This document shows positions 56,423 to 64,000 of a stretch of DNA of 64,000 bases, in pieces. The position numbers and the translations under genes were made by a program. The stretch's first letter is position 1, and the number at the start of each line of letters is the position of its first letter. The notes under the pieces are model-generated. The model had not been told where the DNA came from and did not search any database. It saw only the letters and a program-made list of their open reading frames with translations. Location: contig NZ_VFUZ01000013.1 of NCBI RefSeq assembly GCF_006658505.1, forward strand, positions 111,513 to 175,512, written 5' to 3'. The DNA comes from Mesorhizobium sp. B2-4-15. Its GTDB lineage: Bacteria; Pseudomonadota; Alphaproteobacteria; Rhizobiales; Rhizobiaceae.

Positions 56423-58068
56423 AGACCGGCGGACAACTGATCGTCGACGCGCTCGAAGCCCACGGCACCGACCGCATCTATTGCGTACCCGGCGAATCCT
56501 ACCTCGCGGTACTCGACGCGCTGCATGATTCCACGATCCGCACCATCGTCTGCCGCCAGGAAGGCGGTGCGGCGATGATGGCCGACTGCCACGGGCGCCT
56601 GACCGGCAAACCCGGCATCTGCTTCGTCACCCGCGGCCCCGGTGCCACCAATGCGTCGGCCGGCATCCACATCGCCATGCAGGATTCGATTCCGCTCATC
56701 CTGTTCATCGGCCAGGTCGCCAGCCACGCCAAGGAGCGCGAGGCCTTTCAGGAGGTTGATTACAAGAGGTTCTTCGGCGATATCGCCAAATGGGTGGTCG
56801 AGATCGACGATGCCTCGCGCATCCCCGAATTCGTCACCCGCGCCTTCGCGGTGGCGACATCGGGCCGTCCCGGCCCGGTGGTGATCTCGCTGCCGGAGGA
56901 CATGCTGACCAGCGTCGTCGAGGCGCCTGCCGTCTTGCCGCACACGCCGGTCGAGACCCGTCCGGGCGAAGCAGAACTCGATGCGCTGGAAACGCTCTTG
57001 GCCAAGTCCATCAGGCCCATCGTCATCCTTGGCGGCACGCGCTGGGACACGGAGGCCGTGGCACGGATGCGCGCGATCGCCGAGGCGTGGTCGCTGCCGA
57101 TCGGCTGTTCCTTCCGCCGCCAGATGCTGTTCGACCATCTGCATCCGAACTATGCCGGCGACGTCGGCATCGGCATCAATCCGAAGCTTGCCACCGCCAT
57201 CAAGCAGGCCGATCTGTTGCTGCTGATCGGCGGCCGCATGGGCGAGATGCCCTCATCCGACTACACATTGCTGAAGAGCCCCTACCCTGACCAGACGCTG
57301 GTGCATGTCCACGCCGATGCCGGCGAGCTCGGTCGCGTCTACAGGCCGACCGTGGCCATCAACGCCTCGCCATCGGCCTTCGTCGAGGCTTTCGCCAGGC
57401 GCAAGCCGGCCTCCGAGCCGGTATGGGCGGCCGAGACGCCAAAACTCCATGCGGCCTATCTCGAATGGTCGACGCCGCCGGAAAGCGGCCCTGGCCCGGT
57501 CCAGATGGGCCCGATCATGAACTATCTGGAAAAGATGCTGCCGGAAGACGCCATCCTGACCAACGGCGCCGGCAATTATGCCACCTGGGTGCATCGCTTC
57601 CACCGCTTCCGCCGCTTCGGCACGCAGGCAGCGCCGACGTCGGGCTCGATGGGCTATGGCACGCCTGCCGCGGTCGCAGCCAAGGAGCTGTTTCCGGAAC
57701 GCACCGTGGTCGCGTTTGCCGGCGATGGCTGCTTCCTGATGAACGGTCAGGAATTCGCCACCGCCGTGCAGTACGACCTGCCGATCGTCGTCGTGGTCGT
57801 CAACAATGGCATTTACGGCACCATTCGCATGCACCAGGAGCGCGAATATCCTGGCCGCGTGGTTGCGACCGACCTCAAGAACCCCGACTTCGCGTCGCTG
57901 GCCCGAGCCTATGGCGGCCATGGGGAGACGGTGGAGAAGACGTCAGATTTCGCATCCGCCTTCGAGCGTGCGCGCGCCAGCGGCAAGCCGTCGATCGTCG
58001 AAATCCGGCTCGATCCGGAGGCGATCACACCGACCAGGACGATGACCCAGATCCGCGACAAGGGCTAA
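56419..58068 (+). CDS. ThDP-dependent enzyme, acetolactate-synthase-like
   Basis: The 549-aa product has the three-domain ThDP decarboxylase/carboligase layout. The cofactor-activating Glu is at about residue 48 in CRQEGGAAMMADC, with TRGPGATNA after it, a central domain (about 190-340) with ILGGTRW, and the ThDP motif GDGCFLMNGQEF ... VVVVNN near 435-465. It lacks features of an IlvB holoenzyme partner nearby (no ilvN). Coupling to a CoA transferase suggests an acyl-CoA or 2-oxoacid substrate, for example oxalyl-CoA-like, but this is inference. Confidence 0.87.
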   Translation: MKTGGQLIVDALEAHGTDRIYCVPGESYLAVLDALHDSTIRTIVCRQEGGAAMMADCHGRLTGKPGICFVTRGPGATNASAGIHIAMQDSIPLILFIGQVASHAKEREAFQEVDYKRFFGDIAKWVVEIDDASRIPEFVTRAFAVATSGRPGPVVISLPEDMLTSVVEAPAVLPHTPVETRPGEAELDALETLLAKSIRPIVILGGTRWDTEAVARMRAIAEAWSLPIGCSFRRQMLFDHLHPNYAGDVGIGINPKLATAIKQADLLLLIGGRMGEMPSSDYTLLKSPYPDQTLVHVHADAGELGRVYRPTVAINASPSAFVEAFARRKPASEPVWAAETPKLHAAYLEWSTPPESGPGPVQMGPIMNYLEKMLPEDAILTNGAGNYATWVHRFHRFRRFGTQAAPTSGSMGYGTPAAVAAKELFPERTVVAFAGDGCFLMNGQEFATAVQYDLPIVVVVVNNGIYGTIRMHQEREYPGRVVATDLKNPDFASLARAYGGHGETVEKTSDFASAFERARASGKPSIVEIRLDPEAITPTRTMTQIRDKG

Positions 58069-58126
58069 GGCAAAGAAAGCCTGCTGCCTTTCACCGGCCG
58101 TGCTGAGGTTAAGGACTCGTTTGGCA

Positions 58127-58148
58127 AAGGGGCGGTGCGCCGCCCCTT
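58127..58148. terminator. Hairpin between convergent genes
   Basis: AAGGGGCGG (58127-58135) and CCGCCCCTT (58140-58148) form a perfect 9-bp stem with a TGCG loop, in the 89-bp gap between the ThDP-enzyme gene and the CHRD gene. Short pyrimidine runs only. Confidence 0.6.
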
Positions 58149-58157
58149 CCGACCGCG

Positions 58158-58601
58158 CTACATCGCCTTCTCGATCTGACCGCGGATCTCGCCATCCTTG
58201 TTGGCGGCGGTGTGGACGTTAACGTAGTATTTGCCGGCCTCAAGGTCAGCCGCTTGCGCATCTGTGAGCGTCGCTGACCCCTTGATCGGGCTCTTGAGCT
58301 TGCCCTTGAACGGGATTACCGGCGCGGCATTTTCGCCCATCCCCGCGGGACCGTGAATGTGCGCGGCCGTCGCCGGTCCGCTCAGACCGGAATATTTGAC
58401 GTTCCAGCTTAGCTTCTTCTTGGTGGTGTCAAAGGTCAAAGTGGCAGTCCCCTTGCCCTTGGTGGTGATGGGAGGGCTCTGCTGGCCGCCATCGAGCGTT
58501 GCCTTGTACTTCACCATTTCGGCCATGGCCGGCGATGCGAATAGAAAGGCGGTCGAAATGGCCAGCGCGGAAAGCACCGGCATGAAGGATTGTCTGCGCA
58601 T
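58158..58601 (-). CDS. Secreted CHRD-domain protein
   Basis: From ATG 58601 (GGAGG 6 bp before it) the product is 147 aa: signal peptide RRQSFMPVLSALAISTAFLFASPAMA and one CHRD domain with AEMVKYKATLDGGQQSPP, LSWNVKYSGLSGPATAAHIHGPA and YYVNVHTAANKDGEIRGQI. The domain is known from chordin and bacterial secreted proteins; its bacterial role is not established. A single-gene unit. Confidence 0.9.
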   Translation of the reverse strand: MRRQSFMPVLSALAISTAFLFASPAMAEMVKYKATLDGGQQSPPITTKGKGTATLTFDTTKKKLSWNVKYSGLSGPATAAHIHGPAGMGENAAPVIPFKGKLKSPIKGSATLTDAQAADLEAGKYYVNVHTAANKDGEIRGQIEKAM

Positions 58602-58753
58602 GAAGAACCTCCAGTTAGCTGCGCATCCGTCATGGCTTCCCGACACGCGAATGCGTCAACGGGAACGATTGGGCGGCGTAATGTATCCCCGCACACGTTT
58701 TTGTGACCGGCCACGGGAAAAACGGGCGATTACCGCCCATTCACCGCCCGGGA

Positions 58754-60037
58754 TCAGACGGCGGCCAGAGCCTGCGCAAGGTCGGCGATCAGGTCATCCG
58801 GGTGCTCGACGCCGATCGACAGCCTGACCGTGGTCTCCAGAACGCCGATGCGCTGGCGCACGTCGAAGGGAATGCCCGAATGGGTCATGGCGGCTGGATG
58901 GCTGGCCAGCGATTCCGTGCCACCGAGGCTTACCGCCAGCTTGAAGATCTGCAGCCCGTTGAGAAAGGCGAAGGCCGCCTTCTGTCCGCCCCTGATGTCG
59001 AAGGAGAAGGTCGAACCGGCGCCGCTGCATTGCGCCCGATAGACGCGGGCGGCAGGCGTGTCCTCGCCGAGGAACGGCAGGTAATGCACCTTCGCCACCT
59101 TGGGATGCTCTTGCAGGAATCCGGCAATCAGACGGGCATTGTCGTTCGCCCGTTCCATGCGGATCGACAGCGTCTCCAGCGAGCGGCCGAGCATCCAGCA
59201 GGAATGTGGATCAAGCTGCGTGCCGATCGCGCCACGCAGAGCCTTGATCGGCTTTGTGACCGCCTTGCCGCCCATGACGGCGCCCGCGATCAGGTCGGAA
59301 TGGCCGCCGACATATTTGGTCAGCGAATAGACGGAGATATCGGCGCCGTGCTCGATAGGCCGCTGGAAGACTGGACCGAGCAGCGTGTTGTCGCAGGCTA
59401 TGATCGGCGTCGATCCTTGCCTTGCGCCGATCTCGTCGGCGGCCTTCCGCATCAGCGCGATATCGACAAGGCTATTGGTCGGGTTCGACGGCGTCTCGAT
59501 CAGGATAACCGACACACGGCCCTTCGCGGTCGCCGCATCGGCCGCCACGCGCACCGCCGCCTCGTCGACGCCATCCGCGAAGCCGACCGCGCCGATGCCG
59601 AAGCCGGCAAGCGTGCGCGTCAAAAGCGTCTCGGTGCCGCCATAGAGCGGCTGCGAATGCAGGATCACGTCGCCGGGGCGGGCATAGGCAAGCAGCGTCG
59701 TCGCGATCGCCGACATTCCCGACGAAAACATGATGCAGGCATCCGTCCCCTCATAGACGGCGAGCCGGTCCTCGACGATCTCGCTGTTGGGATGATTGAA
59801 GCGCGAATAGACAAGGCCCGACGCCGTGCCGCTCGGCGGCTCCTTTCGGCCGGACGTGTAGTCGAAGAAATCACGCCCCTCCTCCGCCGATTTGAACACG
59901 AAGGTCGACGTCAGGAACACCGGCGGCTTGACTGCGCCCTCCGACAGCTGCGGATCGAAGCCATAGCTCAGCATCAGCGTTTCGGGATGAAGCTTGTGGT
60001 TGCCGATATGGGTTTTCGAAGGACGCGGCGCGGTCAT
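58754..60037 (-). CDS. Cystathionine gamma-synthase/methionine gamma-lyase family protein
   Basis: The 427-aa PLP enzyme has [37 protein letters not shown], the phosphate-site [30 protein letters not shown] and the Schiff-base Lys in [12 protein letters not shown]. This is the standard SLTK context, unlike the paralogue at 22058. The catalytic Tyr of gamma-lyases lies in LYGG. Divergent placement from an Lrp-type regulator suggests amino-acid-responsive control. Synthase and lyase activity cannot be told apart here. Confidence 0.88.
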   Translation of the reverse strand: MTAPRPSKTHIGNHKLHPETLMLSYGFDPQLSEGAVKPPVFLTSTFVFKSAEEGRDFFDYTSGRKEPPSGTASGLVYSRFNHPNSEIVEDRLAVYEGTDACIMFSSGMSAIATTLLAYARPGDVILHSQPLYGGTETLLTRTLAGFGIGAVGFADGVDEAAVRVAADAATAKGRVSVILIETPSNPTNSLVDIALMRKAADEIGARQGSTPIIACDNTLLGPVFQRPIEHGADISVYSLTKYVGGHSDLIAGAVMGGKAVTKPIKALRGAIGTQLDPHSCWMLGRSLETLSIRMERANDNARLIAGFLQEHPKVAKVHYLPFLGEDTPAARVYRAQCSGAGSTFSFDIRGGQKAAFAFLNGLQIFKLAVSLGGTESLASHPAAMTHSGIPFDVRQRIGVLETTVRLSIGVEHPDDLIADLAQALAAV

Positions 60038-60158
60038 GATGTGCCCTGCTTTTTCGAGAGGTGTGGCGGCAATTTATGCGATCCCCACCACACAGTCCTT
60101 GCTATTTTTGGCCCCCCATGGCTGCACTATCGCAATGAATTGCCTGGAGAGGCCAAAA

Positions 60159-60617
60159 GTGCAGCAGAAAATAGCTGATGATTTCGACCGCAAGATCCTG
60201 CATGAACTGCGCGCCGATGCGCGTATCACGAACAACGAGTTGGCGGAGCGCATCGGCCTGTCGCCGTCGCCTTGTCTCAGGCGCGTGCGGCGGCTGGAGG
60301 AAGCCGGAATTATCAGGGGCTACACGACGCTGGTCGATCCGGCTGCCTTTGGCTGGACCATGGTCGCCATCGCCACCATAAGGCTCGGCCGCCAGAACGA
60401 GGACGAGATCGTCATGTTCGAGGAAGCGATCCGCGGGTGGGACGAAGTGCTGGAATGCCACCTCGTCACCGGCTCGCGCGACTATGTGCTCAAGGTTGTG
60501 ACCGGCGGCCTCGACCAGTATGAGCGCTTCATCAAGGAAAAGATCGCGCGGCTGAAATGCGTCGCCTCGATCGAGACCAGTTTTGTGATGAACACCATAA
60601 AGGAACGGCGCCTCTGA
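60159..60617 (+). CDS. Lrp/AsnC-family transcriptional regulator
   Basis: The 152-aa product has an N-terminal HTH (about residues 8-55, DFDRKILHELRADARITNNELAERIGLSPSPCLRRVRRLEEAGII) and a C-terminal RAM ligand domain. I choose GTG 60159 because GGAGAGG lies 6 bp before it and the length is that of the family; ATG 60135 has no ribosome site. It is divergent from the PLP enzyme at 58754 with 121 bp between, so it probably regulates that gene in response to an amino acid. Confidence 0.9.
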   Translation: MQQKIADDFDRKILHELRADARITNNELAERIGLSPSPCLRRVRRLEEAGIIRGYTTLVDPAAFGWTMVAIATIRLGRQNEDEIVMFEEAIRGWDEVLECHLVTGSRDYVLKVVTGGLDQYERFIKEKIARLKCVASIETSFVMNTIKERRL

Positions 60618-60637
60618 CCCCTTGGTCGGAGGCGCCG
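60606..60637 (+). terminator. Long hairpin overlapping the lrp stop
   Basis: CGGCGCCTCTGACC (60606-60619) and GGTCGGAGGCGCCG (60624-60637) pair over 14 bp with one G-U and a CCTT loop; the last lrp codons form part of the stem. No T-tract follows. It probably stabilises or ends the transcript. Confidence 0.6.
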
Positions 60638-60667
60638 CTCTGAAGATCGATCGTAGCGGGGCTACGC

Positions 60668-61639
60668 TTACTTCACGGCCTTGTCGGTGATCGCGGTGGT
60701 GTAGGCGCCGGTCGGCTCCTTGGTGATGATCTTCTGGTCGAGCAGGGCCTTGGCGGTGCGCTCGTAAGCCGCAGGGATCAGCTTGCCGTCGGCATTGTCG
60801 ATCAGCTTGGCCACTTCCTTCATCATGAACTTCTGGTGGTTCTCGTCTTGACCGCCATTGTCCACGACAATGCCGGCCGCCTCGTCGGTGTTCTCGGTTG
60901 CGTATTTCCAGCCCTTCATCGAGGCGCGCACGAAACGCACCATCTTGTCGGCGAAGGCCGGATCCTTGAGCTTGTCCTCAAGCGTGTAGAGCCCATCCTC
61001 CAACAAGTCGTTGCCCATGGCCGAATAGTTGAAGACGATCAGGTCCTCGGGCTTGTAGCCGGCATCCAGCACCTGGCCGTATTCGTTGTAGGTCATCACC
61101 GAAATGCAGTCCGCCTGCTTTTGGATCAGCGGCTGCACGTCGAAGCTCTGCTTCAGCACGGTGACGCCGTCCGGGCCGCCATCGGTCTTGAGGCCGATCT
61201 TGTTCATCCAGGCGTAGAACGGATATTCGTTGCCGAAGAACCAGACGCCGAGCGTGTGGCCCTTGAAATCGGCCTCGGTCTTGATCGGTCCGTTCTTGGG
61301 GCAGACCAGTTCCATGCCCGCCTTCTTGAAGGGCTGGGCGATATTGACGAGCATCACGCCCTTGTCGCGGGCAGCCAACGCCCCGCCCATCCAGTCGACG
61401 ATGACGTCGGCGCCGCCGCCGGCGATCACCTGTTCGGGTGCGATATCGGGGCCGCCCGGCTTGATGTCGACGTCGAGGCCTTCAGCGTCATAGAAGCCCT
61501 TGGCCTTGGCGACATAGTAACCGGCAAACTGCGCCTGCGTGACCCATTTGAGCTGCAGCGTCACCTTGTCGGCGGCCATTGCCTGGAAAGCGGCCAGCGA
61601 CAGCGCGCCGGCCAGAAGCGGAATAAGAAGTCTTTTCAT
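60668..61639 (-). CDS. ABC transporter substrate-binding protein (NMT1/ThiY-like)
   Basis: The 323-aa periplasmic binding protein starts at ATG 61639 (GAGGG 7 bp before it) with signal KRLLIPLLAGALSLAAFQAMA. The NMT1/THI5-like fold is shown by VTLQLKWVTQAQFAGYYVAKAKGFYDAEGLDV and VIAGGGADVIVDWMGGALAARDKG. Relatives bind thiamine precursors, riboflavin-like compounds or sulfonates; the ligand is not readable. It is the last gene of an operon with two permeases. Confidence 0.88.
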   Translation of the reverse strand: MKRLLIPLLAGALSLAAFQAMAADKVTLQLKWVTQAQFAGYYVAKAKGFYDAEGLDVDIKPGGPDIAPEQVIAGGGADVIVDWMGGALAARDKGVMLVNIAQPFKKAGMELVCPKNGPIKTEADFKGHTLGVWFFGNEYPFYAWMNKIGLKTDGGPDGVTVLKQSFDVQPLIQKQADCISVMTYNEYGQVLDAGYKPEDLIVFNYSAMGNDLLEDGLYTLEDKLKDPAFADKMVRFVRASMKGWKYATENTDEAAGIVVDNGGQDENHQKFMMKEVAKLIDNADGKLIPAAYERTAKALLDQKIITKEPTGAYTTAITDKAVK

Positions 61640-61679
61640 TTTTTTACCCTCTGAAGTTAGTGCCCTGAACCCACCGCCC

Positions 61680-62834
61680 CTATCCACCACGGACAGAGGG
61701 ATGCCAAAACGTGACGGCCCTTTCGACAAGGGCGACCACGCCATAAAAGACCGAACCCGCAAGTGCTGCAACTGCGATTTCAGCCCACACCATGTCGATG
61801 TTCATCCGCCCGACCTCGGTCGAGATGCGGAAGCCCATGCCGACGACGGGCGTGCCGAAGAACTCCGCGACGATGGCGCCGATCAGCGCCAGCGTCGAGT
61901 TGATCTTCAGCGCGTTGAAGATGAAGGGAGCGGCGGCCGGCAGCCTGAGCTTGATCAACGTCGGCCAGTAGCCCGACGCATAGGTGCGCATCAGGTCGCG
62001 CTCCATATGCCCCGACGCGGCAAGCCCGGCGACCGTGTTCACCAGCATCGGGAAGAAGGTCATGATGATGACCACGGCTGCCTTGGACTGCCAGTCGAAG
62101 CCGAACCACATGACCATGATCGGCGCCACGCCGATAATCGGCAGCGCCGAAACCATGTTGCCGATCGGCAGCAGGCCACGCCGCAGGAACGGCACCCGGT
62201 CGGCGAGGATCGCGGTGACGAAGCCGGCGCCGCTGCCGACGATATAGCCGAAAAGCACCGCCTTGAAGATGGTCTGCCGGACATCGGCGCCGAGTACCGA
62301 CAGCGAGTTGACAATGCGCACGCCGATGGCGCTCGGCGGCGGCAGCAGGATGAAGGGGATGCCGGCGCCACGCGTCACCGCCTCCCAGATAATGAGTATC
62401 CAGGCGCCGAAGATGGCCGGGATGATCAGGCGCAGCGCTGTGCGGGACCAGCTTGTGGTCGGGCGGAGGCCCGACAGCACCGCCACGCAACGCCAGCCGA
62501 GCAGCCATCCAGCCGTGAGCAGCAGGAAATACGGGGCCAGCGCCGTGCCTTCGAACCCGGAAATACCCGAGATCAGCAGCCAGGCCACGAGATGGGCGCC
62601 GACGAACAGCACCACGGCCTCGCCCAGCGATGGCAACCTGACCATGGAGATCAGCGCCGCCACGATCGCCAGGCCGAGCATCAAACTCTTCGTCCCTAAA
62701 TAGGGATAGTTGAAACTGGCAGCCGTATCCGAGAGTGCTGCCGCCTCCGGCTTCGACATCGCGCCCAGCGCAATCGCGACCAGGCACAGCAGGATCGCCA
62801 GCACGGCCTGCCACGAGGGTTTCAGCCAGTTCAT
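61680..62834 (-). CDS. ABC transporter permease, extended N-terminus
   Basis: The 384-aa membrane protein starts at ATG 62834, overlapping the upstream permease stop by 4 bp. The C-terminal half (about residues 185-380) is a BPD_transp_1 domain; an EAA-like loop follows AGLAASGHMERDLMRTYASGYWPTLIKLRLPAAAPFIFNAL. The N-terminal 150 residues add four or five extra TM helices, unlike its 292-aa partner. The frame open to 63326 is antiphase to the partner gene. Confidence 0.88.
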   Translation of the reverse strand: MNWLKPSWQAVLAILLCLVAIALGAMSKPEAAALSDTAASFNYPYLGTKSLMLGLAIVAALISMVRLPSLGEAVVLFVGAHLVAWLLISGISGFEGTALAPYFLLLTAGWLLGWRCVAVLSGLRPTTSWSRTALRLIIPAIFGAWILIIWEAVTRGAGIPFILLPPPSAIGVRIVNSLSVLGADVRQTIFKAVLFGYIVGSGAGFVTAILADRVPFLRRGLLPIGNMVSALPIIGVAPIMVMWFGFDWQSKAAVVIIMTFFPMLVNTVAGLAASGHMERDLMRTYASGYWPTLIKLRLPAAAPFIFNALKINSTLALIGAIVAEFFGTPVVGMGFRISTEVGRMNIDMVWAEIAVAALAGSVFYGVVALVERAVTFWHPSVRGG

Positions 62835-63709
62835 GCCGGCCTCCCGCCCATGGCGCGGTCGACGGTGCGGCCGGCGATGCCGACCACCATGATCAGAAGC
62901 GCGGCCACGATCGAACCGGCGACCAGCACCGACCAGATATCGATGGACTGGCTGTAATAGGCGCCGGCAAGCAGCTTGGCGCCGATGCCGGCGACCGCAC
63001 CGGTCGGCAATTCGCCGACGATCGCGCCGACGAGACTTGCCGCCACCGCCACCTTCATCGAGGTGAACAGGAACGGCACGGAGGCCGGCACGCGCAATTT
63101 CCAGAAGGTCTGGGCGCGGCTGGCATTGTAGGTGTGCATCAGGTCGAGATGCATGATCTCGGGCGAGCGCAGGCCCTTCACCATGCCGACCGTCACCGGG
63201 AAGAACGACAGGTAGGTCGAGATCATCGCCTTCGGGATCAGGCCGGTGATGCCGACGGCCGCCAGCACGACGATGATCATCGGCGCCACCGCCAGGATGG
63301 GAATGGTCTGCGAGGCGATGATCCACGGCATCAGACTGCGGTCGAGCGTCGCCACATGCACGATGCCGACCGCGATGATGATGCCGAGCGCGGTGCCGAA
63401 GGCAAAGCCGAGCAGCGTCGACGACAGCGTCACCCAGGCGTTGTAGACGAGGCTGCGGTTCGAGTTGATCGGCCGCAGGAAAGTGTTCTCGAAGAAGTTC
63501 ACCGCCACCTGATGCGGCGCCGGCAGCGTCGGCTTGGGCTGCGACAGCGTCTTGCCGATGAATTCGACGGTGCCCGGCGTCACGTTGGCCCGGCTGTCGA
63601 TATCGCGCTGAAACGGCGCGTTGAGAATGACGGCGAAAACGTACCAGAGCACCACCACGCCGACGAGGATGGTGGTGACAGGGATGATCTTGGAGCGGAA
63701 GCTATCCAT
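62831..63709 (-). CDS. ABC transporter permease
   Basis: The 292-aa BPD_transp_1 permease has a TM anchor near the N-terminus (IIPVTTILVGVVVLWYVFAVIL), a periplasmic segment and five or more TM helices. The ATPase-coupling EAA loop is in SPEIMHLDLMHTYNASRAQTFWKLRVPASVPFLFTSM. It pairs with the 384-aa permease as a heterodimer. The ATPase gene would lie upstream, beyond 64000, or elsewhere. Confidence 0.9.
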   Translation of the reverse strand: MDSFRSKIIPVTTILVGVVVLWYVFAVILNAPFQRDIDSRANVTPGTVEFIGKTLSQPKPTLPAPHQVAVNFFENTFLRPINSNRSLVYNAWVTLSSTLLGFAFGTALGIIIAVGIVHVATLDRSLMPWIIASQTIPILAVAPMIIVVLAAVGITGLIPKAMISTYLSFFPVTVGMVKGLRSPEIMHLDLMHTYNASRAQTFWKLRVPASVPFLFTSMKVAVAASLVGAIVGELPTGAVAGIGAKLLAGAYYSQSIDIWSVLVAGSIVAALLIMVVGIAGRTVDRAMGGRPA

Positions 63710-63755
63710 TGGCGCCCCCTCCTCTCAGCGGTAGTGCGCGACGCAGCGCGCTCTT

Positions 63756-64000
63756 CGTCATCCTAGGGCGGAGCAGGCGCGAAGCCGCCTGCGTGACGCG
63801 AGCCGCCCATCGCGATTTCGTCATCCTAGGGCGGAGTAAGGAGCGAAGCGACGCGGCGCAGACCCTAGGATCCATGCCGTTCCCTCCGCGTTCCGCAACG
63901 GCGCGGAACGGGGCACCCTCCGCCGCGCCTCGGAAGGCGAACATTCTCGACCGCTCACACCCCTCGATCGACGTCACGGCATGGATCCTAGGGTCTGCGC
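63756..64000. repeat. Palindromic intergenic repeats at the right edge
   Basis: CGTCATCCTAGGGCGGAG occurs at 63756-63773 and again at 63819-63836. The second copy continues to CCCTAGGA (63863-63870), making an inverted pair with TCCTAGGG. The 25-bp block 63856-63880 recurs exactly inverted at 63976-64000, so a third, reversed copy runs out of the window. The 63710-63755 and 63881-63975 parts show no gene. Confidence 0.8.

Noticed and set aside
58754..60158. SAM-II type riboswitch before the trans-sulfuration genes (also checked before 22058 and 42804)
   Set aside because: I could not find the conserved SAM-II pseudoknot sequence blocks in any of these leaders.
63702..63977. Minus-strand 91-codon open frame at the right edge
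   Set aside because: It is composed of the intergenic palindromic repeats, shown by repeated peptide blocks such as LRPRMTKS.
1..64000. Genomic island, prophage or transposon
   Set aside because: No integrase, transposase, phage gene, tRNA target or terminal inverted repeats; gene content looks native throughout.

Overview
The window reads as a chromosome segment of a high-GC alphaproteobacterium of the order Hyphomicrobiales (Rhizobiales), most like Mesorhizobium or a close relative. This rests on gene content and order: a full dcw cell-wall/division cluster in rhizobial order, a long FtsZ with a Pro/Gln-rich linker, the betaine-lipid pair btaA-btaB behind a Pho box, many ATGA gene overlaps, and several families of short palindromic intergenic repeats typical of rhizobia. 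I see no prophage, insertion sequence, CRISPR array or tRNA gene.

Layout. 1-21651 (all minus strand): start of recN, bamD, lpxC, ftsZ, ftsA, ftsQ, ddl, then a 323-bp spacer packed with GANTC sites, then murB, murC, murG, ftsW, murD, mraY, murF, murE, ftsI, ftsL, rsmH and mraZ. Read in transcription order (mraZ to lpxC) this makes cell-wall precursors, assembles the septal ring and begins lipid A synthesis. 22058-27148: a trans-sulfuration-type PLP enzyme, a parDE module whose toxin is frameshifted, the RNase P RNA, two peptidoglycan hydrolases, a TerB/DnaJ protein and a small lipoprotein. 27319-33208: a fused hydantoinase/5-oxoprolinase carrying an in-frame palindromic repeat, then btaAB. 33313-40372: a higBA module, a beta-lactamase-fold hydrolase, a GH25 lysozyme and an MltB-type transglycosylase separated by degenerate tandem copies of the lysozyme 3' end, a pair of inverted heptanucleotide arrays, an ODC-type decarboxylase and a drug/metabolite exporter.

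40373-48925: a 28-codon membrane-peptide gene with its own promoter and terminator, a methionine-cycle operon (ArsR-methyltransferase fusion plus metF) with a near-perfect operator, trmO with a DUF2293 gene, a class IV aminotransferase, an SDR, a MOSC/TetR pair divergent from tautomerase/VOC genes, and an ICMT-like membrane methyltransferase. 48950-64000: a FabH-like ketoacyl synthase, tam, ettA, a secreted RNase T2, an alpha/beta hydrolase, a CoA-transferase/ThDP-enzyme operon, a CHRD protein, a second PLP trans-sulfuration enzyme divergent from an Lrp regulator, and an ABC importer (two permeases and a binding protein; its ATPase is not in the window). The right edge lies in intergenic palindromic repeats.

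Most genes are ordinary core or accessory metabolism. The most unusual signals are non-coding or structural: the GANTC cluster before ddl-ftsQAZ, the tiny gene at 40687, the repeat inside the oxoprolinase, the lysozyme-tail repeats, the heptamer arrays and the broken parE.
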